A stretch of DNA of 34,463 nt from Candidatus Stahliibacteriota bacterium (GCA_030602565.1 JAUVZL010000028.1:1-34463), one strand, 5' to 3'. Positions 19,301 to 27,447 are shown, numbered from the stretch's first letter. The notes: generated by a model not told the origin, from the letters alone. Numbers and translations: made by a program.

Positions 19301-19555
19301 ATACGAAAAGAATACTGCCGGCTCCGCATCACTTTTCTCCAGATGGTAGTAGACATAGGGGATCTTCTTATGCGATAGAAGCTGTGAAAGTAAGGTGGTT
19401 TTACCATAGCCAGGGCCCGCGCACACAAGTATGACTTTTTTACCGAGATTGGCTACGAGTGCGTCGACCAAACGGTCACGATACAGTACTTTGGTGCGTA
19501 TCTGCGGCGCCTGTAATTTGCTGAGGAGTATTATGCTTTGCTTTTCATCAACCAT
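16361..19555 (-). CDS. Large MalT-like ATPase/TPR transcriptional regulator with C-terminal BTAD
   Basis: The 1064-residue product is a signal-transduction ATPase regulator. The N-terminal STAND NTPase has Walker A GPGYGKTT (47-54) and Walker B IYIILEDYH (134-142). The conserved start LLSKLQAPQ and the LISSR-like FIISSRVRPP resemble MalT. A winged-helix-like region and then many TPR-type helical repeats (about 360-800) follow. Unlike MalT, which ends in a LuxR-type helix-turn-helix, this ends in an OmpR-like DNA-binding segment (about 845-915, KKLFFYILLHKDERVNHDVL) and a bacterial transcriptional activator domain (about 920-1064). It should bind an inducer, oligomerise and activate transcription; the ligand is unknown. 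Its promoter is leaderless (19561-19588). Confidence 0.88.
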   Translation of the reverse strand: MVDEKQSIILLSKLQAPQIRTKVLYRDRLVDALVANLGKKVILVCAGPGYGKTTLLSQLLSHKKIPYVYYHLEKSDAEPAVFFSYLIAGIRKLKPEFGKKTEALSHFFNYPQRYLELILGTFINEIMETIKDDIYIILEDYHTIYPAEHIDKILNYLLSHLPQQVHFIISSRVRPPISVSRLQARDEIFEIGSQELKFNKEETKDLFVSVYSISLSESELEWIEEHLEGWPTSLRLMLQSSNYFEKEKSSRYIKRILDSYYQSQSNLFNYFAQEIYNQEPKNMRQFLVDCSVLEWLTPELCDAVAKRNNSEVLLADLTTRNAFLFGLFGIGYRFHNLFRDFLRSKLNNAKRERRLLCRAGDFSFRNNRLDEAAQFYSQAKEYNKAAASIEKTGPGLIWQGRSAFLCSYIEKIPKSVRLQRPSLLMNYAEALVYLGRSDEAKNNCLRAANMLKRRPRGRKQYADALYKLGGILLNQGKLTAAKRWFKKALDVCPKNARLTRASILNSIGSLYRAGVSRNLPEAREYFHEALQIAHRNGYKGLEASIFNNYAMNEFHLGNLNAAHSKLMKTADLLKDHFSPGCGGGFFNATKMSILLGNKSEAQAILDSGIKTCSRHNDLWSMARIWQGYALFHEEFGDLDKAKQLIAKALEIYEKLGVVALIISAYAELCRINIKAGELVTAERVLAKTWLLKENRRDFQSVPLLLTEAQLRIAQNKYADAESILMSALEISQRHKQTFSSFLINLKLSRIYYFLDTMSKTLSRLENVVAVSRLKGYDYLLARELRRNKWMLQVFRNQGFERKYLLSVIDKFKLDVHWVDACLFGVPKVAVDDKEILEASWTTMKSKKLFFYILLHKDERVNHDVLIDALWHKASHKSGSDSLRKALQHIRQMSRSVKSGQGDLIVSSKGFCQISPEVLIKLDTEEFESLVKKAKGAATTGREYEHVLREAIAIYKDGFAPGWYDPWVEDRRVYYQGLYEDCLLMLADYHMQKRRYKDAVVWYKKLILLNIFNEEYYCKIMIAYGKSGQYKNIIKDFERLKKVLKKELNSEPHRETVRLYESLVR

Positions 19556-19560
19556 AGTAA

Positions 19561-19588
19561 ACTATAACCACTCTAATATTGGTGTCAA
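19561..19588 (-). promoter_or_regulatory. Leaderless promoter of the BTAD regulator
   Basis: On the minus strand TTGACA (19588-19583), a 16-bp spacer and TATAGT (19566-19561) precede the ATG at 19555 by 5 bp. No Shine-Dalgarno site is present. Confidence 0.75.
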
Positions 19589-19667
19589 GTATGCAGCCCA
19601 ACGATCAGAAATAGCGCTAATGACTCGTTTCATTTCTCGCTATGATACAGTAAACATGTGAAAAAAC

Positions 19668-19731
19668 TGTGAAAATCTAATCACCCCCACCCCTCCCTCC
19701 CCCTCTTTGAGGGGGAGGAATAAGGAGGGGG
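19668..19731. repeat. GC-rich palindromic repeat, copy C
   Basis: This is almost identical to copy A at 14342-14406, including the GTGAAAATCTAA left edge. CCTCCCCCTC-TTT-GAGGGGGAGG makes a 10-bp stem. It lies just past the stop of the DUF362 gene (minus strand), where it could end the metG operon transcript, although no T-run follows the stem. Confidence 0.8.
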
Positions 19732-19749
19732 TTTTGTGGCTTCAGTGTC

Positions 19750-20799
19750 TCAAAACCGGAATCTCGTTTTTATCGCCTGGTTTGGGCAAACTTCTATACA
19801 GCAGTAGCATTTGATGCATTTCTTGTAATCAATATGCCGGCGTTTAATGCACTGTGCTGGACAAACATCTTCACACAAGCGACAATCCGTGCACTTGTAT
19901 CCATCAATAATTGGTGTCCGGGCAAGCCAGATCCGATAAAGCACTTGAGCAACCGACTGAACTATCGAAGATCTGAAAGGAAAGCGAAATGGCACAGCAT
20001 ACCCTTTTATCACTTGGAACCGGCCCTGGATTTCGATGTCTTTCGGGTCGAACAACCCCTGCTCGCGCGCCAACTTGAGAGTAGGGATTCTATCCGGGTT
20101 TATCCCTGCTATCTGAGCGCAGATATAGTCCACCGAGTGTCCGTCCACGCCAAAAATGAGTTTACCGGGTGAGAATTTCCTGCCGCGCGCATCTACAATA
20201 TTGATGCAGTCCACAATAATGAGATCCGGTGGGCAAAGGTCATATATCTCCAACAAAACCTTGCTAAAGTCATCTATCCTGGGAAATTTCGAATGAATAT
20301 AGGGTTTTAAGCCACCCGGGATAATACCAAATTGGTTCTTTATAGCAAGGGTCATGGTGGTCAAGTCATGGGTACGGAATTTCGGTAAGGATATAAGAAT
20401 ATCGCAATCAGCAATCTCTTTTGAAATGTAGACTTCCTTGAGTTTACTCTGTGGTCGTCTGATGCGCTTTGAATATTTCCCGATACTTTTAAATCTACCC
20501 TGGGCAGCCTCAAGAAAACCGCATCGCTCCGCAATGTCAAGTTCGGTACAGGCTCTGTTTGGAACCGGATTGTCACCGACGGTAACATCAGCGCCCGCCC
20601 TCACGAGAAAAGACACGACATGAGCTATCACCTCAGGGTTAGTCACAACTGCATCTTCAGGTTCTGCTGGTCTTAGCATATTGGGTTTAACAAAAACCTT
20701 TTTTCTTGCCAGATGAGTAAGTCCTGAGCTATCGAATATTTCGACGAGTGACTCATCGATGTCAACGATGTCTTTTATATACACCCGATGTTTAGGCAT
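19750..20799 (-). CDS. DUF362 protein with C-terminal 2x[4Fe-4S] ferredoxin domain
   Basis: The 349-residue product has an N-terminal DUF362 domain (about 1-275; KVFVKPNML, VTVGDNPV, FRTHDLTTMTLAIKNQFG). A ferredoxin-like tail carries two four-cysteine clusters (CTDCRLCEDVCP and CIKCYCCIEVCP, about 296-340). DUF362 proteins are associated with iron-sulfur electron transfer, but their reaction is not established. It begins 5 bp after the rsmA stop without a clear ribosome site, so it is probably translationally coupled as the last gene of the metG operon. Confidence 0.9.
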   Translation of the reverse strand: MPKHRVYIKDIVDIDESLVEIFDSSGLTHLARKKVFVKPNMLRPAEPEDAVVTNPEVIAHVVSFLVRAGADVTVGDNPVPNRACTELDIAERCGFLEAAQGRFKSIGKYSKRIRRPQSKLKEVYISKEIADCDILISLPKFRTHDLTTMTLAIKNQFGIIPGGLKPYIHSKFPRIDDFSKVLLEIYDLCPPDLIIVDCINIVDARGRKFSPGKLIFGVDGHSVDYICAQIAGINPDRIPTLKLAREQGLFDPKDIEIQGRFQVIKGYAVPFRFPFRSSIVQSVAQVLYRIWLARTPIIDGYKCTDCRLCEDVCPAQCIKRRHIDYKKCIKCYCCIEVCPNQAIKTRFRF

Positions 20800-20804
20800 T
20801 TATT

Positions 20805-21557
20805 CTACAACTTGCAGTACAGAGCATAATAATCGTGTAAGGTTAAATCACCTGGCCGTTTCTGTAACAGGGCGCTATCAAGACCCGGAGGAACGTCATG
20901 AAGATAATTCATCAACGCATTCTTCATATACTTTCTGCGGTAACAAAATATACCTTTAATCATTTCAAAAAACGCGTTTTCATCTTTCAGGTAAAAAGGC
21001 TTTGCTCGGCTCGTCAATTTGATAACCAAGGAACTAACCTTAGGTTGTGGTGAGAAGAAACGTGCAGGGATTGCGAACTCTTTCTTCACTTGAAAATGAT
21101 AGCCTGTGAAAAGGGTTATTGAACCATATTCAGCAGAACCAGCTTTAGCAAGCAGCCGCGCGCCGTATTCTTTTTGGATTGTCAACACTGCCCTTTTGAA
21201 AGCTCCCTTCTGCTGCACAAGCATCTTTAGAATCTGGGTGGTTATCGAATATGGGATATTACCGACAATTACTGGCTTCCCAAAGTCTCTCAGATCGAGT
21301 TGCAGAAAATCTTTATTTACTACTTTGACATTACTCAAGTCAAGGTCTTCTAAAGTGCTGATGAGTTCCCGATCAAGTTCAACCGCATAAACCATTTTGG
21401 CACGCGCACTTATGAGTTTTGTTAGAATGCCCTTTCCGGCACCGATCTCAACGACTGTTTCATTATCAATATCAGCACAATTAACTATTTTTTTGACGAT
21501 CCTTTTCCCCTTCAGGAAATTTTGACTGAAGCGTTTTTTTGCATGAAAATGTTTCAT
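20805..21557 (-). CDS. rsmA: 16S rRNA dimethyladenosine transferase (RsmA/KsgA)
   Basis: The 250-residue product should dimethylate the two adjacent adenosines of helix 45 in 16S rRNA during small-subunit maturation. The family opening KKRFSQNFL is at residues 7-15, the SAM-binding motif VEIGAGKG at 36-43, and the target-base motif NIPY at 100-103. I chose the ATG at 21557 because it places KKRFSQNFL near the N-terminus; an upstream in-frame ATG at 21608 lies inside tatD. The start is 13 bp after the tatD stop with no clear Shine-Dalgarno site. Confidence 0.95.
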   Translation of the reverse strand: MKHFHAKKRFSQNFLKGKRIVKKIVNCADIDNETVVEIGAGKGILTKLISARAKMVYAVELDRELISTLEDLDLSNVKVVNKDFLQLDLRDFGKPVIVGNIPYSITTQILKMLVQQKGAFKRAVLTIQKEYGARLLAKAGSAEYGSITLFTGYHFQVKKEFAIPARFFSPQPKVSSLVIKLTSRAKPFYLKDENAFFEMIKGIFCYRRKYMKNALMNYLHDVPPGLDSALLQKRPGDLTLHDYYALYCKL

Positions 21558-21570
21558 AATAAATGGGTGT

Positions 21571-22326
21571 TTACACCGTGAAGAGAAAAAGCTTTGCTGC
21601 ATTGGCATCCAAAATCTCTTCCAGCTGCTCAGGTAGCATCTCCAGGGTTCCCGCCGCGAAATTCAGGGTCTCAAGGATATAAGCAGGTTCGTTGCGTTGT
21701 CCTCGATGACCGGACGGAGATAAAAACGGTGCGTCGGTCTCCAAAAGGATTCTATTGGTTGGCAAATTTTTAAAGACATCGCGTGTCCGTTTGGAAAACG
21801 TCAGCACTCCACCGAAGCCGAGAAAATAACCCATATCAAGTATCGTCTTTGCCTGTTCGTACGTACCGCTGTAGCAATGAAAAACACCCTGATGAAAATC
21901 TTCTTCCTTTAGTATACCAATCGCATCATCAACCGAATTCCGGGTGTGGATGAGCAAAGGAAGGTCTTTGCTGCGCGCGAGGCTGATATGTTTGCGAAAT
22001 AGTTCTTGCTGCGCTTCTTTGGGTGAAAAATCCCGGTAGTAATCAAGACCGGTCTCACCAACCGCGCAAACCTTGTTGTTCTGTGCGATATCAATGATCT
22101 TGCTCATCTCGGTAAGCGACTGTTCAGCTGCCTCATTAGGATGAATCCCTACTGCCGGCCTCAACCATTCATAACGCTGCGCCTGGCGGACTGCATCCTG
22201 GCTTGTTTTAACATCATATCCGGCATTCACTATTTTCTTGACGCCGGCTTTTCGAGCGCGCTGTAAAACATCATCCAAATCTTTATTGAATTGCGGATCT
22301 ATTAAGTGACAGTGGGTATCGACCAT
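21571..22326 (-). CDS. tatD: TatD family metal-dependent deoxyribonuclease
   Basis: The 251-residue TIM-barrel hydrolase shows the expected metal ligands in order: DTHCHL (3-8), GETGLDYYRD, LLIHTRN, FHCYSG and LLETDAPFLSP. TatD enzymes act as 3'-5' exonucleases on DNA in repair. It lies 30 bp downstream of metG, a common bacterial gene order (metG-tatD-rsmA). A GGGTA/TACCC hairpin (22331-22346) sits just before the start codon, and no strong ribosome site is visible. Confidence 0.94.
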   Translation of the reverse strand: MVDTHCHLIDPQFNKDLDDVLQRARKAGVKKIVNAGYDVKTSQDAVRQAQRYEWLRPAVGIHPNEAAEQSLTEMSKIIDIAQNNKVCAVGETGLDYYRDFSPKEAQQELFRKHISLARSKDLPLLIHTRNSVDDAIGILKEEDFHQGVFHCYSGTYEQAKTILDMGYFLGFGGVLTFSKRTRDVFKNLPTNRILLETDAPFLSPSGHRGQRNEPAYILETLNFAAGTLEMLPEQLEEILDANAAKLFLFTV

Positions 22327-22356
22327 ATCAGGGTATCAGAGTACCCTTTTAATTCT

Positions 22357-24327
22357 TCACCTCACGATTTCTCCGGAGGCTACTGGTTTATCCGTAGTCA
22401 GAAGCACAATCCCTTCTTTGGTGTCGGCGGCGAGAAGCATGCCGTTGGATAATACACCCCGGACCTTTGCTGGTTTCAAATTCTCCACCACGATAACACT
22501 TTTCCCAATCAACTCTTGTGCTTTATATTCTTTTCCAATACCAGCCACGATCTGGCGCTGCGTGTCACCGATTTCAACCGTGCACTTTATGAGATTGTCG
22601 CTGCCTTCGACTATTTCAGCTTCCAATATCTTGCCAGTCTTCAAAACTACCTTGCCGAATTCCTCAATTGATATTTCTCTTTTCTTTAGCTTGCTGACCT
22701 GAATTTCGATGACCTTGTCATCGATCTTCTGAAAGAGAATCTCAGTATCACCGATTATCGGCGCAACATCTGGTGCGCTGATAGCATCCCATTGCTGCGG
22801 AATAAAATTAATCATTTTCTTCATCTTGGCCGCGGTAAAGGGCAGGAATGGTTCTATAAGGACCGAGAGCGAGGTAACAATCTTCATACATACATACATG
22901 GTCCGCTCGCAGATTAAAGGGTTGGTCTTACGTGTTACCCAGGGTTCCCCGTGGTCAAAATAGCGATTTGCTTCCTGACTCATCTTCATAACTTCACGAA
23001 GTCCATTTTTGAACTCAAACTGCTCAAGTTTCTCACCAATGCCTGCCGGTGCCTTATGCAGGATATCAAGCATTCTATTGTCATTCTCGGCAAACGTCGA
23101 AGCAGTCGGCACTGATGATCCATAATACTTCTTAATGAAAGTCAGGCTGCGATTAACAAAGTTCCCGAGGTTATCAGCCAGTTCATTGTTGTGCCATGCC
23201 TGGAAATCCCGCCATGTGAAATCAGTGTCGCGCGCCTCTGGAGCATTGCGCGTGAGCGCATATCTCAAAGAGTCGGCTTTGAAATCTCTTAAATAATCAG
23301 GTAACCATATTGCATAATTTTTTGACGTTGAAAATTTGTCACCCTCAAGGTTGAGAAATTGATTTGCCGGTATATCTGAAGGTAAAACATAATCCCCATA
23401 CGCCATAAGCATAGCTGGCCAAATCAAAGCGTGGAAAACAATGTTATCCTTGCCAAGAAAATGTATCATCTTAGTATCTTTGCTAAGCCAATATTCTTTC
23501 CAGAGATCTGGGTCACCTTTTCTTTCTGCCCACTCCATGGTTGAAGAAATATACCCGATGGGCGCATCAAACCAGACATACAGAACCTTACCATTGGCTT
23601 GATCAAGCGGTACTGGAACACCCCATGACATATCTCTTGTTATGGGACGATCTTGCAGCCCTTCTCTGAGCCAACCTTTCACAAAACTAAGGACATGTTC
23701 TTTCCAGTTAGTCTTCGCGGCGATCCACTCATCTAACTTATCACCGAATGCAGAAAGTTTGAAGTACCAATGCTTGGTTCTCCTCTTTTGTGGAACTTCA
23801 CCGCAAATCAGGCATTTTGGTTCAACGAGTTCAAAGGGCTCAAGCCAACGACTGCAGCTGTCGCATTGATCTCCTTTGGCGCCATCTACCCCGCAACGCG
23901 GACATTTCCCTGTGATGTAGCGGTCCGGAAGAAAACGATTACATCTTGGACAATAATACTGCTTTATTTCTTTTGGGTATATATAGCCTTTATTATATAT
24001 CTTTGAGAAAAAATCCTGAGCCATACGGTGATGAATGGGTAGTGTTGTACGTGAGAAATTATCAAAGGTCATTCCAAAATCTTCAAACGAATTTTTTATT
24101 GATCCGTAATAATGATCAACAATCTCCTTAGGTGTTTTGTTTTGCTGCTCAGCACTAATTGTCACCGGCACACCGTGTTCGTCAGTACCACATATGTAAA
24201 TCACGTCCCGGTTCTTTAGCCGCTGATAACGGACATAGATATCCGCCGGCAGATATGCACCGGCAATATGACCGAGATGAATATTACCATTTGCATAAGG
24301 TAAAGCACTCGTTACCAATATTTTCAT
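22357..24327 (-). CDS. metG: Methionyl-tRNA synthetase
   Basis: The 656-residue class I enzyme charges tRNA-Met. The HIGH motif appears as HLGH (17-20) and the KMSKS loop as KFSTSK (331-336). Residues about 126-175 contain four Cys pairs (CPRC, CPRC, CDSC, CLIC), consistent with a two-zinc knuckle. A C-terminal EMAP/tRBD-type tRNA-binding domain follows from about residue 550 (KTGKILEAEIVEGSDNLIKC, PAKVRGVLSNGMLLAA). It heads a four-gene operon. Its promoter is leaderless and its -35 box sits at the end of a repeat. Confidence 0.97.
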   Translation of the reverse strand: MKILVTSALPYANGNIHLGHIAGAYLPADIYVRYQRLKNRDVIYICGTDEHGVPVTISAEQQNKTPKEIVDHYYGSIKNSFEDFGMTFDNFSRTTLPIHHRMAQDFFSKIYNKGYIYPKEIKQYYCPRCNRFLPDRYITGKCPRCGVDGAKGDQCDSCSRWLEPFELVEPKCLICGEVPQKRRTKHWYFKLSAFGDKLDEWIAAKTNWKEHVLSFVKGWLREGLQDRPITRDMSWGVPVPLDQANGKVLYVWFDAPIGYISSTMEWAERKGDPDLWKEYWLSKDTKMIHFLGKDNIVFHALIWPAMLMAYGDYVLPSDIPANQFLNLEGDKFSTSKNYAIWLPDYLRDFKADSLRYALTRNAPEARDTDFTWRDFQAWHNNELADNLGNFVNRSLTFIKKYYGSSVPTASTFAENDNRMLDILHKAPAGIGEKLEQFEFKNGLREVMKMSQEANRYFDHGEPWVTRKTNPLICERTMYVCMKIVTSLSVLIEPFLPFTAAKMKKMINFIPQQWDAISAPDVAPIIGDTEILFQKIDDKVIEIQVSKLKKREISIEEFGKVVLKTGKILEAEIVEGSDNLIKCTVEIGDTQRQIVAGIGKEYKAQELIGKSVIVVENLKPAKVRGVLSNGMLLAADTKEGIVLLTTDKPVASGEIVR

Positions 24328-24332
24328 GGGGT

Positions 24333-24360
24333 ATTATAAATGAATGTACATAAATGTCAA
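24333..24360 (-). promoter_or_regulatory. metG operon promoter (leaderless, -35 from repeat end)
   Basis: On the minus strand TTGACA (24360-24355), a 16-bp spacer and TATAAT (24338-24333) stand 5 bp before the metG ATG, with no Shine-Dalgarno site. The -35 box is the outer edge (GGGGTTGACA) of the repeat at 24355-24440. Confidence 0.8.
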
Positions 24361-24440
24361 CCCCGTTAGATAACCACAGTTATATAAAAGTTTACCTATC
24401 TGGATATAGGTGTATCTAATGGGGTCAACCCCGCACCTTG
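24355..24440. repeat. Second inverted-end element joined to a truncated 121-bp-type element
   Basis: Ends TGTCAACCCCGTTAGATA (24355-24372) and TATCTAATGGGGT (24413-24425) are imperfect inverted repeats around a 40-bp core. GTCAACCCCGCACC then follows, which is the start of the 121-bp-type element, but only about 20 bp of it remain. The same order, with a complete second module, is at 32098-32287. Confidence 0.75.
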
Positions 24441-24455
24441 TTCGGCAAAGGATAT

Positions 24456-24556
24456 GGGGTCAAATCTCGACATTGGACATTCCCCTTAACCTTTTTTCTG
24501 GATTGCTACAGCTGATTTTCTGCATGTATCTATGTCCAATGTCGAGATTTGACCCC
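24456..24556. repeat. 101-bp palindromic element with 25-bp perfect arms
   Basis: The arms at 24456-24480 (beginning GGGGTCAAATCTCGACATTG) and 24532-24556 are perfect reverse complements around a 51-bp non-coding centre. This resembles the non-autonomous, REP-like elements mobilised by IS200-like (Y1) transposases, but no transposase is in the window. The flanks 24557-24727 are AT-rich with no gene. Confidence 0.85.
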
Positions 24557-24727
24557 AAAAGAAGCTTGAGGTTATGAGGTTCAGAACTTCTGAACGTCTT
24601 AGCTTCTTAAGTTCATCTTTATCCCGTGTAATATAATTTATGAATATCGTTTCACAATATTTAAGGTAGATCGGTTATTTCTATTTCTTTTTGCATAAAA
24701 TCATTCTTTTATTACACCGGGTGAATC

Positions 24728-24816
24728 CTCTCCCTTTTCAAGGGAGAGGGTAAAGGTGAGGGTTTCCTAAAATGTCTATGAAACAATCTATCCAAGTTTC
24801 AGTATCTAACGGGGTC
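24728..24816. repeat. Inverted copy of the 4174-4250 repeat, followed by TATCTAACGGGGT
   Basis: CTCCCTTTTCAAGGGAG forms a stem, followed by GGTGAGGGTTTCCTAAAATG and CTATCCAAGTTTCAG, the reverse complement of the repeat at 4174-4250. It abuts TATCTAACGGGGTCAGG, an arm of the second inverted-end family. Bases 24817-24914 hold nothing I recognise. Confidence 0.75.
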
Positions 24817-24914
24817 AGGTCCATTACTATAAAAAATATTGGAATTAACCCTTTAGATTTTTCGTCAATTCCCATGAAATCCTTGATGTTTAAAATCTGG
24901 TTGTCGATTGGCTG

Positions 24915-26162
24915 TTATTTAATCAAGCGAACTACTTTTTTCACTAAAATCTTATGCCTCTGTCTTAGAGATACAAAATAGATACCCGATGAAACCTTTT
25001 TGCCCTTATTGTCTGTTCCATTCCAACACACAGATTTCACAGATTTATTTTGATTACACAGATTAATAGGAAAAATACGAATGAGCCGTCCTGAAATATC
25101 ATAGATTTCAAGGGAAATAGGCTCGGCAATTGGTGCGGAAAATTCAATACTCAAACGATTGGTGAATATATTTGGCGAAATATTAAAGGTGAAATCTGTA
25201 ATATTTGTATTCTCTTCAAAAATACCAGTTGGCTCGGTTGTAAAACTATAAAAACTTCCATCTGCCGCCTCAAGGGAGTCAAGGACACTAAATGCCTGCA
25301 GATTGATGCGGGCACATAAAGATTCACTTGGCACAATCCAGGTGTAAATACCGGTATTCGGTGCCAAAGCGTCAATCAGTGTCCATTCAATTGAATCGTA
25401 TGTTGATGCATACCAGAGTTTTACATAATTAATATCACTGCCGTATGAATCCCAGGTAATGTCAACTGGTGTATTATATTGAAAGACAATACCAGAATCA
25501 GTCGGATAGGTGATAAATATGTTATTGGGATTTGCACCACCAGGGACCACGGTAACCACATAATCATAAGAATATGTGCCATTATGATACGTCCATAATG
25601 GCAAGGCATCTTCCCAACCCCAGAAATTTTTTACAATAACGAATGTATCAGGTGGCGCGATGATATAACCAATCGCACAAAAAGATGTATTAACGAACTG
25701 CCCTTGATAATAATAATGGAACACATTCCAAACACACGGTCTACCATTATCAATCTCATTTTTTATCCAGGAGAAGTTATATTGATTCCATGAACCGCCC
25801 TGGGTTGATGTCTGGGATTGAAAATCATAACCATTTAGAGAATCGGTGACATAAATAATACCGGGTCCGATATTACTGATATAGGTTGCTCCCATCATCG
25901 TATCAGTATGCATTGCCAGGGCAAGTTCCCTGATAACATTAGGTATGTTCTTAGGACTATCTTGGAAGTCATAGAAGAAGTCTACAAGTCTTCCATAATC
26001 CCTTGGGTCCCAATACCATAATATCATTGCCGCCGCCTGTGGTGAACTTCCATAACAGAATTTAACAAATGGCACTGAATCAATAATAACCGTATCCCTT
26101 ACAAGAATAGATTCATTAGAGTCAGTAAGACTGATTAAAAATAAAAACATAAAAATCTGCAT
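24915..26162 (-). CDS. Secreted C39-like (papain-fold) protein, probably catalytically inactive, with sorting domain
   Basis: The 415-residue product starts with a hydrophobic signal (MQIFMFLFLISLTDS). Residues about 30-205 resemble the peptidase C39-like fold of secreted cysteine proteases: YGSSPQAAAMILWYWD matches the active-site helix, CAIGYI the histidine strand and FVIVKNFWGW the final strand. Where such domains have Cys before P(T/A), this reads Ser; the His expected before CAIGY is absent. A beta-sandwich (about 210-315) and a sorting tail (about 325-415, LEIYDISGRLIRI ... GIYFVSLRQ) follow. The leader has only a weak AGAAGAAG ribosome site. It is divergent from the four-gene membrane cassette, and both promoters use one shared repeat. 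The fold call is moderate and the loss of activity is inferred from motif alignment by eye. Confidence 0.7.
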   Translation of the reverse strand: MQIFMFLFLISLTDSNESILVRDTVIIDSVPFVKFCYGSSPQAAAMILWYWDPRDYGRLVDFFYDFQDSPKNIPNVIRELALAMHTDTMMGATYISNIGPGIIYVTDSLNGYDFQSQTSTQGGSWNQYNFSWIKNEIDNGRPCVWNVFHYYYQGQFVNTSFCAIGYIIAPPDTFVIVKNFWGWEDALPLWTYHNGTYSYDYVVTVVPGGANPNNIFITYPTDSGIVFQYNTPVDITWDSYGSDINYVKLWYASTYDSIEWTLIDALAPNTGIYTWIVPSESLCARINLQAFSVLDSLEAADGSFYSFTTEPTGIFEENTNITDFTFNISPNIFTNRLSIEFSAPIAEPISLEIYDISGRLIRIFPINLCNQNKSVKSVCWNGTDNKGKKVSSGIYFVSLRQRHKILVKKVVRLIK

Positions 26163-26184
26163 TTCTTCTTCTTTTGTTATTATA

Positions 26185-26212
26185 ATTATACTTTATTTAT
26201 AAAAAATGTCAA
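26185..26212 (-). promoter_or_regulatory. Promoter of the C39-like gene (-35 from repeat end)
   Basis: On the minus strand TTGACA (26212-26207), a 16-bp spacer and TATAAT (26190-26185) form a consensus promoter. Its -35 box straddles the left end of the 121-bp element. The predicted leader is about 17 nt, so this transcript is not leaderless. Confidence 0.78.
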
Positions 26213-26329
26213 CCCCCACACCTAATTCTTGATTTGGTTAACGTAATCAGCCAAAGCTTCTGATGGTACAACACAAATCACTAATGATATTCCAAAAACA
26301 TGTTTCAAACAATTAGGTGTGGGGGTTGA
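26209..26329 (+). repeat. 121-bp terminal-inverted-repeat element, copy 2, between divergent promoters
   Basis: The 19-bp inverted ends are identical to copy 1 (4522-4642) and the interior differs at about 5 of 121 positions. It fills the gap between two divergent genes, and each end provides a TTGACA -35 box reading outward. Confidence 0.88.
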
Positions 26330-26353
26330 CACCCTTCCCATTTTCCGTAAAAT
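26326..26353 (+). promoter_or_regulatory. Promoter of the four-gene membrane cassette (leaderless, -35 from repeat end)
   Basis: TTGACA (26326-26331), a 16-bp spacer and TAAAAT (26348-26353) precede the GTG start at 26359 by 5 bp. There is no Shine-Dalgarno site. The arrangement is the same as at hsp20. Confidence 0.75.
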
Positions 26354-26358
26354 AGCAC

Positions 26359-27447
26359 GTGGCATTTTTGTTACTCATCTTCTCAATCGCTCCGCCCACT
26401 CAAGTACAAGCAATCGACAAACCAAATGATGCTGGGTCGGCAATCATCATTGAGTGGGGATTCTCCAAGGATGATGAAGCGATCGAGAAATACGTGATAT
26501 TCCGGAGCACCCTTCCTGATACAATGCGTGTGAAAATTGGTTCTATTATCCGTGGGAATAATTCTTTTGAGGACGATAACACGGATGACAAAAAGCAGTA
26601 TATCTACATCGTAGCAGCAGTAAAGGATGATGCCACATTCTACTCAATGCCAAGCGATATTGTGCAATCATCGCCCCAGTTCTTCAATACTGGACGAACC
26701 AACATCCTCGTATGCATTCTTGTCTTCATAATACTCCTGGTGTTCTTTGTTCAAAGGGCACGAATGGGGAAAAAGCTTTTTGTAAGAAAAATTCCCGGAC
26801 TCGACGCCGTCGAGGAAGCCGTTGGCCGAGCAACTGAGATGGGGAAACCAATCCTCTATGTGCCGGGCTTAGGCGATATTGACTGGACTGCGACGATTGC
26901 ATCGATGAACATCCTTGGTGAAGTCGCCAAGAAAATCGCCCGTTATGACACCCCGATTATCGTAGCTAATCGCTGGTCAGTCGTGTACACGGTCTCTAAA
27001 GAAGTGGTCAGAGAAGCATTTATCGAAGAGGGAAGACCGGATAGATTTAAAGAGGACTATGTACGTTATCTAACCGAAGCCCAATTCGGTTTCGCCGCCG
27101 CGGTTAACGGTATAATGCTGCGGGAGCAGCCCGCGACAAATTTCTTCATCGGCAGGTTCTGGGCAGAATCGCTCATCATGGCGGAAACTGGTGCGCAAAC
27201 CGGCGCTATTCAGATTGCCGGTTCTGACTCAGTGCTTCAGCTCCCGTTCTTCGTCGCAGCATGTGATTACACCCTCATCGGCGAAGAGCTTTACGCTGCC
27301 TCGGCTTATCTGTCCCACGAGCCGCTGCTCATGGGCTCGCTGAAAGCACAAGATTATGGAAAACTCATCGTATTTGTGATACTCATTCTGTTTACGCTTC
27401 TGTCCTTCTTCAATATTGATTTACTTCACCTTTTAGAAGTACAATGA
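26359..27447 (+). CDS. Membrane-anchored protein: Fn3-like domain plus DUF6754-like domain
   Basis: The 362-residue product starts at GTG. It has a hydrophobic N-terminus ([13 protein letters not shown]), an Fn3-like extracytoplasmic domain (about 13-110; [19 protein letters not shown]), a transmembrane helix (about 115-133) and an alpha/beta domain (about 140-335). That domain contains [20 protein letters not shown] and [21 protein letters not shown] second transmembrane segment (about 337-355) closes the protein. I believe the alpha/beta domain is the family called DUF6754, whose function is unknown; I could not run a profile search. It overlaps the next gene by 4 bp and heads a cassette of four membrane proteins. 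Confidence 0.8.
   Translation: MAFLLLIFSIAPPTQVQAIDKPNDAGSAIIIEWGFSKDDEAIEKYVIFRSTLPDTMRVKIGSIIRGNNSFEDDNTDDKKQYIYIVAAVKDDATFYSMPSDIVQSSPQFFNTGRTNILVCILVFIILLVFFVQRARMGKKLFVRKIPGLDAVEEAVGRATEMGKPILYVPGLGDIDWTATIASMNILGEVAKKIARYDTPIIVANRWSVVYTVSKEVVREAFIEEGRPDRFKEDYVRYLTEAQFGFAAAVNGIMLREQPATNFFIGRFWAESLIMAETGAQTGAIQIAGSDSVLQLPFFVAACDYTLIGEELYAASAYLSHEPLLMGSLKAQDYGKLIVFVILILFTLLSFFNIDLLHLLEVQ

Noticed and set aside
21558-21608. Upstream ATG (21608) as the start of rsmA
   Set aside because: It lies inside tatD and adds 17 residues before the conserved family N-terminus.
24456-24556. Palindromic element as an intrinsic terminator for a gene
   Set aside because: No gene reads into it, the loop is 51 bp and no T-run follows; it fits a mobile repeat better.
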